The translations under genes and the position numbers were made by a program. A DNA stretch of 64,000 nt from Gracilibacillus caseinilyticus (GTDB taxonomy: Bacteria > Bacillota > Bacilli > Bacillales > Amphibacillaceae), in the NCBI RefSeq assembly GCF_022919115.1, contig NZ_CP095072.1, forward strand, positions 1,302,001-1,366,000. The letters run 5' to 3'. Under the pieces are notes generated by a model. That model saw nothing but the letters and a program-made list of their open reading frames with translations. It did no database searches and had not been told where the DNA came from. This document shows, in pieces, positions 23,439 through 32,259 of the stretch; the stretch's first letter is position 1; the number at the start of each line of letters is the position of its first letter.

Positions 23439-25391
23439 ATGAAGCTACTAAGTAAAAGAGAGGTAGAAATTCTTCATTTGTTACGCAGCAGTAAGGGGGT
23501 GCAGACGGGTAAGAGTCTTTCCCTGCTGTTAGAGGTTACCACACGAACTATCAGAAATGACATTAAAAAAATGAATGCAATCTTATCGAAGCATGGTGCA
23601 GAGATTGTGTCACACAAAGGAAAAGGATATGAGCTGGAGATAAGCGAGGAGGAAGCTTTTCAAAAGTTATATGCCAATCACATCACAATCATTCAAAACC
23701 AAGCAACGGTAAACATGCACAGATCAGAAGGGAATGATGTGGAGGAACAAATGATTAGAAACATCTTAATGAATTGTCTGACAGATACAAGTATTTATCA
23801 GGAAGAATTAGCTGAAGAGTTGTTTATCAGTCTTTCTGCATTAAAAAGTTATCTTTCATCAGTCAAAGAGAAAATCTCCCGATATGGATTAGAGCTTGTT
23901 ACGGATAGATTTAATGGAATAAAAGTTACAGGTAATGAGGATAAAATAAGGTTTTGCATTTCTCAATATCTGTTCAATCATCAAAGCATCGGCGTTTATA
24001 ATGATCTATTTCCCGATAATGAAATAAAGCGATTAAAAGATATTATCTTACAAGTATTGTTGAAAAATCAATTGAAATTAACGGATGTTGCGCTCGAAAA
24101 CTTAATTATTCATATCGAAATAACGATAAGGCGGTACCTAAACAATAGGCTATTAGATTATCAGATGAAGATCACAGAAAATTTAAAAGCTACCAAAGAA
24201 TACAAGGTTGCCCATGACATTATACAAGAAATAAGGGTGACATTAGGCATCAATATCGAGCCGGAAATCTTCTATATTACACAACATCTTCTTGCAAGCA
24301 GCAGGTTCTATAGCAAAGACATTGATGATCAAGAATATAGAAGAATGGAAGGCATGTTAGCAGCGGTGCTAGAGGAAATTAAAAAGAAAACATCCATTCA
24401 ATTTAGTGGGGATCAAAAGCTGGTAGAAGGGTTAGTTATCCATCTAAGTACTTCTTTAAAAAGAATTGAGTATCAAATGAATATCCGAAATGAAGTGCTG
24501 AACAGTATCAAGAATAACTATCCGCTTGCATTTCAGCTTGCCGCTATAGCAAGCAATAAAATCAGTGAACTGACCAATTTAATAATAGATGAAAATGAAA
24601 TAGGGTTTCTAGCTATTCATTTTGGGGTGGCTTTGGAGAAAAAAGGTTTAAACAATCAAGAGGTCAAAAAAATCATGATCGTTTGTGGTTCTGGCGTTGC
24701 TACTGCTTCCTTAATTAGAGAAAAATTACTAAATAACTACGGAAATCAAGTAAGTGTGGTGGAAACGATCAGTCTATCAGAATTTGAGCCATACTTATTG
24801 GATTGTGTAGATATAGTCGTCTCCACTGTTCCAATTGACATAGAATCGGATAAAATCTTTACCGTTAGTCCTATTCTAAGTTATACCGATCTATCTATGA
24901 TTAAACGCAAAGTAATGGAAGATAAGCTCGAATCAGATGTTACGGAGTTTAGTAATATATTCAAAAAAGATCTATTTGTTAAAAATTTAGAGCTGCAAAC
25001 GAAAGAAGATGTCTTGGACTATATTACAGATCTTATGTACACAAAAGAATACATCGATGAATCTACCAAACAATCCGTATATGAAAGGGAAAGAATGGCA
25101 TCGACAGAACTGAGTAATCTGCTTGCAATTCCACACCCATTAGAAAATAATATGTCCGAAACAAGCATTGCTGTCTGTATTTTAAATAAACCAATTGTTT
25201 GGGATCGAGAAAAAGTACAGGTCATCATCGTATTAAGCGTACCGAAGGAAAAACAAAAGACATGGGAAGTCATCTTTAAGCAGCTATACCATTTCTTAAT
25301 AGAAGAATTTGGCATCACTAAATTAATATCTAACTATAATTACGAGGATTTTATTAGAAATTTAAGCAAATACAAGGAGAAAAGCTTATGA
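23439..25391 (+). CDS. PRD-type transcriptional activator with PTS EIIB and EIIA domains (MtlR/LicR class)
   Basis: 650 residues. N-terminal HTH domains (REVEILHLLRSSKGVQTGKS, TTRTIRNDIKKMNAIL), two PRD domains around residues 185-390 with conserved His residues, an EIIB-like domain starting IMIVCGSGVATASLIREK (phospho-Cys) near 408, and a C-terminal EIIA-like domain with phospho-His in LLAIPHPLENN near 565. Such proteins activate their PTS operon according to phosphorylation by HPr and EIIB. The start may be ATG 23433 or 23439; the latter is nine bases from AAAGGAG. Its stop overlaps the EIIA gene by four bases. Confidence 0.9.
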   Translation: MKLLSKREVEILHLLRSSKGVQTGKSLSLLLEVTTRTIRNDIKKMNAILSKHGAEIVSHKGKGYELEISEEEAFQKLYANHITIIQNQATVNMHRSEGNDVEEQMIRNILMNCLTDTSIYQEELAEELFISLSALKSYLSSVKEKISRYGLELVTDRFNGIKVTGNEDKIRFCISQYLFNHQSIGVYNDLFPDNEIKRLKDIILQVLLKNQLKLTDVALENLIIHIEITIRRYLNNRLLDYQMKITENLKATKEYKVAHDIIQEIRVTLGINIEPEIFYITQHLLASSRFYSKDIDDQEYRRMEGMLAAVLEEIKKKTSIQFSGDQKLVEGLVIHLSTSLKRIEYQMNIRNEVLNSIKNNYPLAFQLAAIASNKISELTNLIIDENEIGFLAIHFGVALEKKGLNNQEVKKIMIVCGSGVATASLIREKLLNNYGNQVSVVETISLSEFEPYLLDCVDIVVSTVPIDIESDKIFTVSPILSYTDLSMIKRKVMEDKLESDVTEFSNIFKKDLFVKNLELQTKEDVLDYITDLMYTKEYIDESTKQSVYERERMASTELSNLLAIPHPLENNMSETSIAVCILNKPIVWDREKVQVIIVLSVPKEKQKTWEVIFKQLYHFLIEEFGITKLISNYNYEDFIRNLSKYKEKSL

Positions 25392-25831
25392 CAGAAACTT
25401 ATTTCACCGAGGATAATGTTCAATTTAATGTGGAGGTAAAGGATTGGAAGGATGCGATATACAAAAGTGTTGCATTGTTAAGAAAGAATGGCTTTGTAAC
25501 GGAGCATTATGCAGCAGAAGTCATTAATAATGTAAAAGAATTCGGACCATATATTGTCATATCTCCCGGTATTGCCATCCCTCATACCAGACCAGAAAAC
25601 GGAGCATTAAAGGTGGGGATGAGTTTAATAACGTTGAAAACGCCAGTATATTTTAAGGACACGGCAGCGCCTGTCAAAATCATGATTAGCTTCTCAGCAA
25701 CAGACAATGAGCAGCATTTAGAGATTATTAAAATAATTGTCAAGATCGTAGAAAATGGCTTGATCGATACAATATCCACGATGAATTCACTAGCCGACTT
25801 AAATGATTTGATAGGAGATGGTGTCTCATGA
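25388..25831 (+). CDS. PTS EIIA component (Ula/Sga/fructose-mannitol type)
   Basis: 147 residues, EIIA domain 2 fold. The active His sits in GPYIVISPGIAIPHTRPENGA (about residue 66). It relays phosphate from HPr to the EIIB encoded two genes downstream. It overlaps the regulator (ATGA) and the kinase gene (4 bases), so all three are coupled. Confidence 0.9.
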   Translation: MTETYFTEDNVQFNVEVKDWKDAIYKSVALLRKNGFVTEHYAAEVINNVKEFGPYIVISPGIAIPHTRPENGALKVGMSLITLKTPVYFKDTAAPVKIMISFSATDNEQHLEIIKIIVKIVENGLIDTISTMNSLADLNDLIGDGVS

Positions 25832-26820
25832 AAAAAGTCGCCCTTATTACAAGTGGTGGGGATGGGGCTGGTATCAATGCAACAATTGAGATGATGGCAA
25901 ACCATCCACACATCGATTTATATGGCTTTTCCGGTGGATATAATGGTATTTCCACCAATGAACCTATTCATTTAACACCACAGTATGTAGAGAATAAATC
26001 ACTTGCTGGTATTCATTATGTGCAAACGGGTAGAAGCGATCTTCCCTATACGCAAGAGGGAAGAGACAAACTGCACCGAAAATTGAAGTCAGAAGGTTTT
26101 GAATGTTTGATCGTATGTGGTGGCAATGGTTCACAAAGAGCAGCACAACTACTTCATAAAGAAGGGACGAATACGATCTTTATACCAATGACGGTAGATA
26201 ATGACGTAATTGGTAGCGATTACAGCATTGGCTTTGACACGGCGCTAAATAAATTAATGGATCTTTTATATGGACTGCATGATACAGCTGCTAACATGCC
26301 AGGAAGGATATTTATGGTCGAAGTGTTAGGTGGTAATTCAGGCAACCTTGCCTTGGAAAGTACCGTCGCAGGTGCAGGTGATCTAGCAATCGTACCAGAA
26401 TATGTAACCCAAAAGCGTGCAATCACCAAAGTGGTAAAGGAAAAATTAAAACAAAAGCAATCGTTAGTCATTGTATGTTCAGAATCTGCCTATGAAGATA
26501 AAAACTATCAATCTGGCAATCAAGGGGTATCTTTTGAAATTGCAGCAGCTATCGAGGAAGGGACGGGAATCAGAGTGAGAAAATCAATTGCAGGTTTTTA
26601 TATTAGAGCAGGCCGACCAACATTTAAGGATGCATCGATTGCCGCAAAAATCGGAGCAAAAGTGGCACAATGTGTGAGCGATAACCAATTTGGTGTAATG
26701 GTCGGTGTAGGCAATGACCGAATTCAAGCATTTCCCTTTCAGCAATTAAGAAAACAATTTAATAGTCTGCATCCCCAAACACTGGAAATAGCTAAACAAT
26801 ATAACAAAGTAATCTATTAA
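25828..26820 (+). CDS. 6-phosphofructokinase-family sugar-phosphate kinase
   Basis: 330 residues of the PfkA superfamily. Phosphate-donor loop ALITSGGDGAGINATIE is at the N terminus, GGNGSQRAA near residue 95, IPMTVDNDVIGSDYSIGFDTALNK near 118 with the catalytic Asp of DND, and EVLGGNSGNLALES near 165. Two canonical positions differ: GGDGS reads GGNGS, and the residue before T-[IV]-DND, Gly in ATP enzymes and Lys in PPi enzymes, is Met. This points to a diverged donor or substrate. In an operon with a PTS and a ketose-bisphosphate aldolase it most likely phosphorylates the imported ketose phosphate. Confidence 0.85.
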   Translation: MKKVALITSGGDGAGINATIEMMANHPHIDLYGFSGGYNGISTNEPIHLTPQYVENKSLAGIHYVQTGRSDLPYTQEGRDKLHRKLKSEGFECLIVCGGNGSQRAAQLLHKEGTNTIFIPMTVDNDVIGSDYSIGFDTALNKLMDLLYGLHDTAANMPGRIFMVEVLGGNSGNLALESTVAGAGDLAIVPEYVTQKRAITKVVKEKLKQKQSLVIVCSESAYEDKNYQSGNQGVSFEIAAAIEEGTGIRVRKSIAGFYIRAGRPTFKDASIAAKIGAKVAQCVSDNQFGVMVGVGNDRIQAFPFQQLRKQFNSLHPQTLEIAKQYNKVIY

Positions 26821-26833
26821 AGGAGGTGAGCAC

Positions 26834-27124
26834 ATGTTACAAATATTAGTCGTATGTGGAGCAGGATTAGGCAGCAGTTTTGCTTGCCAGATGAGTGTGG
26901 AGAGTGTCCTGCAGGATATTGGAGTGAAGGCATCAGTGGACCATTCCGATATTTCATCTGCTGCCGGGACAAGAGCTGACATTATTATTTCAGGTAAAAA
27001 TTTCGAATCACAATTTCAAAGATACGATCTACCGATGGACCTGATTTTCTTAGATCGTCTAGTAGACAAAAAGGAAATTGAGGAAAAACTAGTTCCCGTT
27101 TTAAAGGCAAAAGGAGCGTTATAA
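26834..27124 (+). CDS. PTS EIIB component (Ula/Sga type)
   Basis: 96 residues. The phosphocysteine is in LVVCGAGLGSSFACQM (Cys9) at the N terminus, the standard EIIB lactose/galactitol/ascorbate pattern. A strong AAAGGAGGTG precedes the ATG. It receives phosphate from EIIA and passes it to the sugar carried by the EIIC encoded next. Confidence 0.9.
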   Translation: MLQILVVCGAGLGSSFACQMSVESVLQDIGVKASVDHSDISSAAGTRADIIISGKNFESQFQRYDLPMDLIFLDRLVDKKEIEEKLVPVLKAKGAL

Positions 27125-27142
27125 ATAAAGGGGGTTATCATA

Positions 27143-28426
27143 ATGGCAGTCATTGATTTCATTATCAACAGTATCTTAACACAAGCTTCCATCACCATCG
27201 CATTAATTGCATTTGCTGGACTTTTATTACAGCGTAAGCCTTTTGGTGAAGTGATGTCAGGCAGTTTCAAAACCATGCTAGGCTTTCTGGTTTTATCTGC
27301 GGGATCCTCGATCATTGTTGGCTCGTTACTATATTTTGGTGATATCTTCTCTGAAGGCTTTGGAATGGAAGGAATTGTTCCATCTATTGAAGCCATAAAT
27401 GGGCAAGCAATGAATGATTTAGGCTTAGCAAATCAAATTGCATTAACTTTCCTGGCCATATTTATTTTTAACATTCTATTAGCTAGATTAACAAGATGGA
27501 AATACATTTTTCTAACAGGTCAGGCGTTATTGTGGATGGCTACGATGACCACGGTATTTGGAAGTGCAGCAGGCTTTAGTGGAATAGGATTAATTCTTGC
27601 CGGAGGTTTAGTAGGTGGTATCTTTGCCGTAGCGATGCCCGCTATTGCCCAACCGATTGTGAAGAAAATTACGGGAACAGATGATATTGCGCTTGGTCAC
27701 TTTTGTACGATTGGCTATATGTTCGCAGCAGGCATTGCCAAAATTACCGGGAAAAATTCAGACTCTACTGAAAATATTAAATTTCCAAAAGGGTTAGGAT
27801 TCCTATCTGATACGTATCTTTCTGTAGCGATTGTGATGGTCCCGTTATACGTTGTTACCTCCATCTTTGCCGGAGCTGAATTCGGAACAGAGTTATCTGG
27901 GGACGTCAATTATATCGTGTATGCCTTCTTACAAGCGGTTCAATTTGTTGTCGGTGTTTACGTATTACTTTCTGGTGTTCGCTTATTATTAGCTGAAATT
28001 GTACCAGCATTTAGAGGGATCGCATTAAAAGTCGTACCAGATGCAAAGCCGGCATTAGATTGTCCCGTATTGTTCCCATATGCCCCAAATGCAGTAACTG
28101 CAGGGTTCATTACGACAACGATAGGTACGGTCATCGCGATGTTTGTGCTTCCATGGTTCGGGTTGGCTATGATCTTACCTGGCATGCTGACCAATTTCTT
28201 TGCTGGTGGAACAGCAGGAATCTTTATGAATGCCGTCGGAGGAAAAAGAGGCGTATTAATCGGTGGTATTGCGCATGGATTCTTTATTACGTTACTGCCA
28301 GCACTACTCGTACCTCATTTTAATAGTTTGGGGTTTGTCAATACAACGGCAACCGATGTGGATACCGTAACAGCTGGTCTATTATTTGAATGGTTGATTC
28401 ATCCGATCATGAATTTATTTGCATAA
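27143..28426 (+). CDS. PTS EIIC component (UlaA/SgaT-like)
   Basis: 427 residues with about ten to eleven helices, of the ascorbate-type (UlaA/SgaT) EIIC family: ASITIALIAFAGLLLQRKPFGEV at the N terminus, ALGHFCTIGYMFAAGIAKITG in the middle, and DCPVLFPYAPNAVTAGFIT late. The family is named for L-ascorbate, but none of the ascorbate catabolic genes (lactonase, decarboxylase, epimerases) lies here, so another sugar or polyol is likely. Confidence 0.88.
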   Translation: MAVIDFIINSILTQASITIALIAFAGLLLQRKPFGEVMSGSFKTMLGFLVLSAGSSIIVGSLLYFGDIFSEGFGMEGIVPSIEAINGQAMNDLGLANQIALTFLAIFIFNILLARLTRWKYIFLTGQALLWMATMTTVFGSAAGFSGIGLILAGGLVGGIFAVAMPAIAQPIVKKITGTDDIALGHFCTIGYMFAAGIAKITGKNSDSTENIKFPKGLGFLSDTYLSVAIVMVPLYVVTSIFAGAEFGTELSGDVNYIVYAFLQAVQFVVGVYVLLSGVRLLLAEIVPAFRGIALKVVPDAKPALDCPVLFPYAPNAVTAGFITTTIGTVIAMFVLPWFGLAMILPGMLTNFFAGGTAGIFMNAVGGKRGVLIGGIAHGFFITLLPALLVPHFNSLGFVNTTATDVDTVTAGLLFEWLIHPIMNLFA

Positions 28427-28438
28427 AGGAGGGACACG

Positions 28439-28825
28439 ATGCCATTTTTTAAAAGGAAAAAGAAAGAAAACGATGCAAAGTCAGAAATGCAGCAGGAAGT
28501 GAAAAAGGAGCATCTCTCAGAACAAATAGAAGAATATTTATCGAAGCTGGAGAATGCCGAAAGGGAAGACGAGATTCCTATTTTAAATATGTTAGGCAGT
28601 TTATATTTTGAAATGGAAGATTACGATCATGCAATTACGTATTATGAGAAAAGTATTGATCAAAATAAAGCCTTAGGAAAAGCTTTTACCGATTTAGTGA
28701 AACTTTACAACATTAAACGAAAAGAAGCTTCTAAAGCTGGAGATAGGGAAACTGTTCAAGTATATTTGCAAAAATCTGATGATCTGATGAAGCTTACAAA
28801 AGATACCATAAGGGGAAACATGTAG
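28439..28825 (+). CDS. TPR protein in the PTS operon
   Basis: 128 residues. A very basic N terminus (KRKKKEND) precedes two to three TPR-like helix pairs; LNMLGSLYFEMEDYDHAITYYEKSIDQNK (about 55-85) is a canonical TPR unit with W/L-G-Y-F-A-P-type positions. No enzymatic motif. It sits between the EIIC and aldolase genes with short spacing, so it is part of the operon, perhaps as an adaptor. Confidence 0.75.
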   Translation: MPFFKRKKKENDAKSEMQQEVKKEHLSEQIEEYLSKLENAEREDEIPILNMLGSLYFEMEDYDHAITYYEKSIDQNKALGKAFTDLVKLYNIKRKEASKAGDRETVQVYLQKSDDLMKLTKDTIRGNM

Positions 28826-28839
28826 AGAGGGGAATAACT

Positions 28840-29682
28840 ATGTTAAAAAGTTTGGATCAATTATTTGAAAAATACGAAGGTAAACGAGCAATAGGCTCCT
28901 TTAATGTTCATTGTCTGGAAATGCTGCCAGCCATGTTAGAAGGTGCAAAGGAACTAAATGCACCGATTATTATTCAGACATCACCTGGAACTGCTGAATA
29001 TATTGGATTTGATTTATTAGTATCAAGTATGGAGACTTTATCCGACAGGTTGGAGGTAGATGTCTGCCTGCACATGGATCATTGTAAGTCTATCGAGGTT
29101 CTAAAAAAAGCGATCGATGCAGGATATACATCGGTGATGTATGATGGTTCCAGTTTAGACCTTGAGGAGAATATTAACAACACAAAAATAATAACCGATT
29201 ATGCCAGATCTAAAAATGTTTCAGTCGAAGGTGAAGTGGGAACCATAGGTGGGGCAGAAGATGGTTTGGTGGTAGCAGAAGAAGACGCTATCTATACCCA
29301 CCCTGAGGATGCGTATCAATTCGTAAGAGAGACCGGTGTGGATGCCATCGCGGTGGCGATAGGAACAACGCATGGTCAGTATAAATCAAAGGCAAAATTA
29401 AATTTTGAATTACTAGCAGAGCTTTCCACTAATATGAAAGATGTTGGGTTAGTACTTCATGGAGGAACAGGTGTATCGGATGAAGACATGAGAAAATGTG
29501 TGTCTCAAGGAATGAAAAAAGTAAATGTTGGAACAGAATTGAACAAATCTTATATTGAAGAAGTTAATAAAACATTCTCTCAGGCAACGCCATTGACTTC
29601 TTTGCGAAAACTTCTATTACCTGCCAATAATAGAATAAAAGATATTGTGATGGAGAAATCAAAACTGTTCCAACTGATGTAA
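28840..29682 (+). CDS. Class II ketose-bisphosphate aldolase (FBA/GatY/KbaY type)
   Basis: 280 residues. Zinc ligands and catalytic residues are visible: Asp in CLHMDHCKSIE (His-x-Asp-His, about 82), Glu in VEGEVGTIGGAEDG, His in AIGTTHGQYK (about 180) and His in LVLHGGTGVSDEDM (about 208), plus NVGTEL. It splits a ketose-1,6-bisphosphate into dihydroxyacetone phosphate and glyceraldehyde-3-phosphate. As the last gene of the PTS operon it would follow the PFK-family kinase. Tagatose versus fructose specificity cannot be read. Confidence 0.88.
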   Translation: MLKSLDQLFEKYEGKRAIGSFNVHCLEMLPAMLEGAKELNAPIIIQTSPGTAEYIGFDLLVSSMETLSDRLEVDVCLHMDHCKSIEVLKKAIDAGYTSVMYDGSSLDLEENINNTKIITDYARSKNVSVEGEVGTIGGAEDGLVVAEEDAIYTHPEDAYQFVRETGVDAIAVAIGTTHGQYKSKAKLNFELLAELSTNMKDVGLVLHGGTGVSDEDMRKCVSQGMKKVNVGTELNKSYIEEVNKTFSQATPLTSLRKLLLPANNRIKDIVMEKSKLFQLM

Positions 29683-29721
29683 AGGTTAGTATACCATGAA
29701 ATTCAAATTATTTACAGTAGG

Positions 29722-29759
29722 AAAAGCAACCTATTTACAATAAGTAGGTTGCTTTTTTC
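29722..29759 (+). terminator. Terminator of the PTS operon
   Basis: AAAAGCAACCTATTTA (29722-29737) pairs nearly perfectly with TAAGTAGGTTGCTTTT (29741-29756) and is followed by more T. Confidence 0.9.
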
Positions 29760-29898
29760 TGATTCGAAAGTAATAAAACCGTTCTATTATATTAGTAAAA
29801 TCCAACCATTTTTATGCAAATCCTCCATTTTTACTGGATTAATTTTCAATATTTTCTTTATAATGAGTAGTTGAATGAGCTTTACAGGGAGGAATTAA

Positions 29899-30157
29899 AT
29901 GAACACAGCCCAGATGATGAATATCAATACATTAGAGGAGTTGTTTTAATATTTTTCTAAGAAATCAAATGTTTCAGAAGAAGCTGTAAACGGTCATCCT
30001 TTTTTGTGACATAAGTGCTAATACGAATAAGACTTTTGATTTGCACGAAATGATGCACAATTATGTCTTACTATTTGCTTCTGCGGGCATGAAGAAAAAA
30101 GGTAGGGCGTCTATTGGAAAGACAGAAAGATCACAGTTATTTCAAGTCTCACCGTAA
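29899..30157 (+). pseudogene. Decayed small gene, family unknown
   Basis: A good ribosome site (GGGAGGAATTAA) precedes ATG 29899, but the frame stops after 16 codons (TAA 29947). Protein-like sequence continues in frame (YFSKKSNVSEEAVNGHP), then resumes one frame over (CDISANTNKTFDLHEMMHNY, and on to LFQVSP) until TAA at 30155. One stop and one frameshift over about 85 codons suggest a broken gene. The remainder of 29760-30385 shows no gene, although AT-rich promoter-like stretches precede the pilus operon. Confidence 0.35.
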
Positions 30158-30385
30158 CATCCATAATTACACACATACACTCTCGATTGCTTCCATTACT
30201 TCAATTCATAACCAGCTTAGAGGAAGAGAAAAAAATGAATAAAAACAGGATGAACGCGTTATATCCCACTAAGTATTTTGTAGTACGCAACATACATCTT
30301 AAGGAAATGTTTTACAAGGAAAGTAATGGGTATAACATAATAAGCCGAAAAACCTAAACTCTTTGTAGGATAAGGAGAAACACGC

Positions 30386-31054
30386 ATGATAGATTCAAAG
30401 AAAAGAGCCGGAATATTTTTTATTTTAGCATTTATTTTAGCATTGATTGCAGGATACCTAGTTTACGAGAAAGTGAAAGAATTAAATGCAGAATTAGGAG
30501 GAATGACTGAGATATACGTTGCAAAAGGAGAGATTCCTTCACGTACGCTGTTACGGGAGAATCAATTAACGGTAATGGAGATTCCGAACAAATTTGTTAC
30601 AGAGTCACACATAACAGATGTATCGGAAATTGAAAATCGTGTCTCCGTTGTTCCCTTAAGTGAAGGGGACGTTATTACGTCCAATATGATAAAACCGGTT
30701 TCCAACTTAAAAGATGAGGATCATCGATTAGTATCCATTCATCGACAGGAAAATATTCAGTTTGATCAAGTGATTGAGGCGTTGGACCGTGTTGATATCA
30801 TCGTTTCATCCGAGGAAGAAACAACTACTTTTCTTACAGATGTACCGGTAGTCTATGCACAAGGAACGAATGAAAATTTTTCAGGTATTGCCGTAGAACT
30901 ATCGAAAGAAGAGGCGGAAAGATTAATTCATGAACAAAATTATGCCGAATACATTCGTATATTGAAGGCTAATGTTGGAAAAGGTGACGCAATGATGACA
31001 GAAGAAGAAGCTGCCAGTGAGAAATCAGAAGAGGCTTCAGAAGAGGAAGAATAA
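30386..31054 (+). CDS. CpaB/RcpC-like pilus assembly protein (SAF domain)
   Basis: 222 residues. An N-terminal membrane anchor (GIFFILAFILALIAGYLVYE) precedes a SAF domain: YVAKGEIPSRTLLRENQL, followed by VVPLSEGDVITSNMI, the usual CpaB layout, and a second beta domain (QVIEALDRVDIIV). The C-terminal tail is very acidic (about 15 Glu in the last 22 residues). It is the first gene of the Tad-type locus, with AAGGAG before the ATG. Confidence 0.82.
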   Translation: MIDSKKRAGIFFILAFILALIAGYLVYEKVKELNAELGGMTEIYVAKGEIPSRTLLRENQLTVMEIPNKFVTESHITDVSEIENRVSVVPLSEGDVITSNMIKPVSNLKDEDHRLVSIHRQENIQFDQVIEALDRVDIIVSSEEETTTFLTDVPVVYAQGTNENFSGIAVELSKEEAERLIHEQNYAEYIRILKANVGKGDAMMTEEEAASEKSEEASEEEE

Positions 31055-31092
31055 AAAATCTTCGATATGGGAGAAGGTAGTCAAGGAGAGAA

Positions 31093-32247
31093 ATGATGAG
31101 TGAACCATTTGATATTTTAATAGTTAGTGAAGAAGACTCGATTACGACGCAAGTACTAAATGCCATTGATCGAGATGAGAATAACGTAACCGTAATCGGA
31201 TCGAATGACGTATCGCGTGAAATTAATCGTCAAACAAGAGACTTTGTGATTTTTATCCAGGCCAATACCGATTATGTGGTGGAACAGGTTCAGTATGTGA
31301 AATCGATACACTCCCCTACATATATCATATTTCTCGCAACGGATTCTGATATCGGTTTACTACGTAATATTATGCGAGCAGGTGCAGAGGAATTCTTTAT
31401 CCTGCCTGATGAGCTGAGTTTATTCTTTAGTCGTTTCCCTACTATGCAAAAAAATTATAAATTACGTATGGAAACGGATAAAGATAATGCAGTCGTATTT
31501 GGACGGGGAAGAGGTCAAATACATGCATTTTACAGTGGGAAAGGTGGTACGGGTAAAACCGTTATCTCTTCTACATATGCTCAGACGATCAAATTGGAAT
31601 CAGCAGCAGAAGTGATATTAATTGATTTAAATGTTCAATTCGGTGGGATCGAAACGATCATGTCACTGGAGACGAATCGTTCCCTCATTGATCTGCAGCC
31701 TGTTATAAATGAACTAAATGAAAGTCACATTCGTAACGTCTCGCAAACAGAGCAGCATTCGAAATTGGAAGTATTAATAAGTCCGACCGATGCTGGTGTC
31801 GCGGAAACGATAGATGGTGAGTTTATTAGCCGTTTACTACGTGCCTGCAGACGTTCGTTTGACTTTTGTATCATTGATTTACCATCGTTTGTCAATGAGA
31901 ACACCGTAACAGCTATTGAAGAAGCAGACAAAATTTATTATGTCTTACAACCCGATACCCCTTCTTTGAAAGTATTAAAACATTTTGAAGAAATAAGTGA
32001 ACGATTAGGTATTGATTTGAAAACCAGTATGCAAATCATCCTTAATAACATGTCGAAGGAAATGGAATTAAAAGAAAAAGATGTGAAGGATTTAGTGCGA
32101 TATCCCATTGCAGCCACGGTAAGAAGGGATTATAAGAAGCTGCAGACCTTTATTAATAAGGGAGATCCCATAAGAAAGGCCCAAAAGGAAAAGCTGATTC
32201 CTTTTTCAAAAGATATACGCAAATTTGCGAAGTCGGTATTGAGTTAG
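31093..32247 (+). CDS. TadZ/CpaE-like ATPase
   Basis: 384 residues. An N-terminal receiver-like domain of about 130 residues lacks clear phospho-Asp context and is followed by a MinD/ParA-type P-loop domain: AFYSGKGGTGKTVISS (deviant Walker A with Lys-Gly-Gly-Thr-Gly-Lys) near residue 146, VILIDLNVQFGG near 175 and DFCIIDLPSF near 258. TadZ proteins place the pilus machine at a site on the membrane. The start is ATG 31093 or 31096. Confidence 0.88.
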   Translation: MMSEPFDILIVSEEDSITTQVLNAIDRDENNVTVIGSNDVSREINRQTRDFVIFIQANTDYVVEQVQYVKSIHSPTYIIFLATDSDIGLLRNIMRAGAEEFFILPDELSLFFSRFPTMQKNYKLRMETDKDNAVVFGRGRGQIHAFYSGKGGTGKTVISSTYAQTIKLESAAEVILIDLNVQFGGIETIMSLETNRSLIDLQPVINELNESHIRNVSQTEQHSKLEVLISPTDAGVAETIDGEFISRLLRACRRSFDFCIIDLPSFVNENTVTAIEEADKIYYVLQPDTPSLKVLKHFEEISERLGIDLKTSMQIILNNMSKEMELKEKDVKDLVRYPIAATVRRDYKKLQTFINKGDPIRKAQKEKLIPFSKDIRKFAKSVLS

Positions 32248-32259
32248 GAGGTGGTGCAG

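Noticed and set aside
27143..28426. Calling the PTS a true L-ascorbate system
   Set aside because: No ascorbate-6-phosphate lactonase, decarboxylase or epimerase genes are present; the enzymes beside it suit a ketose.
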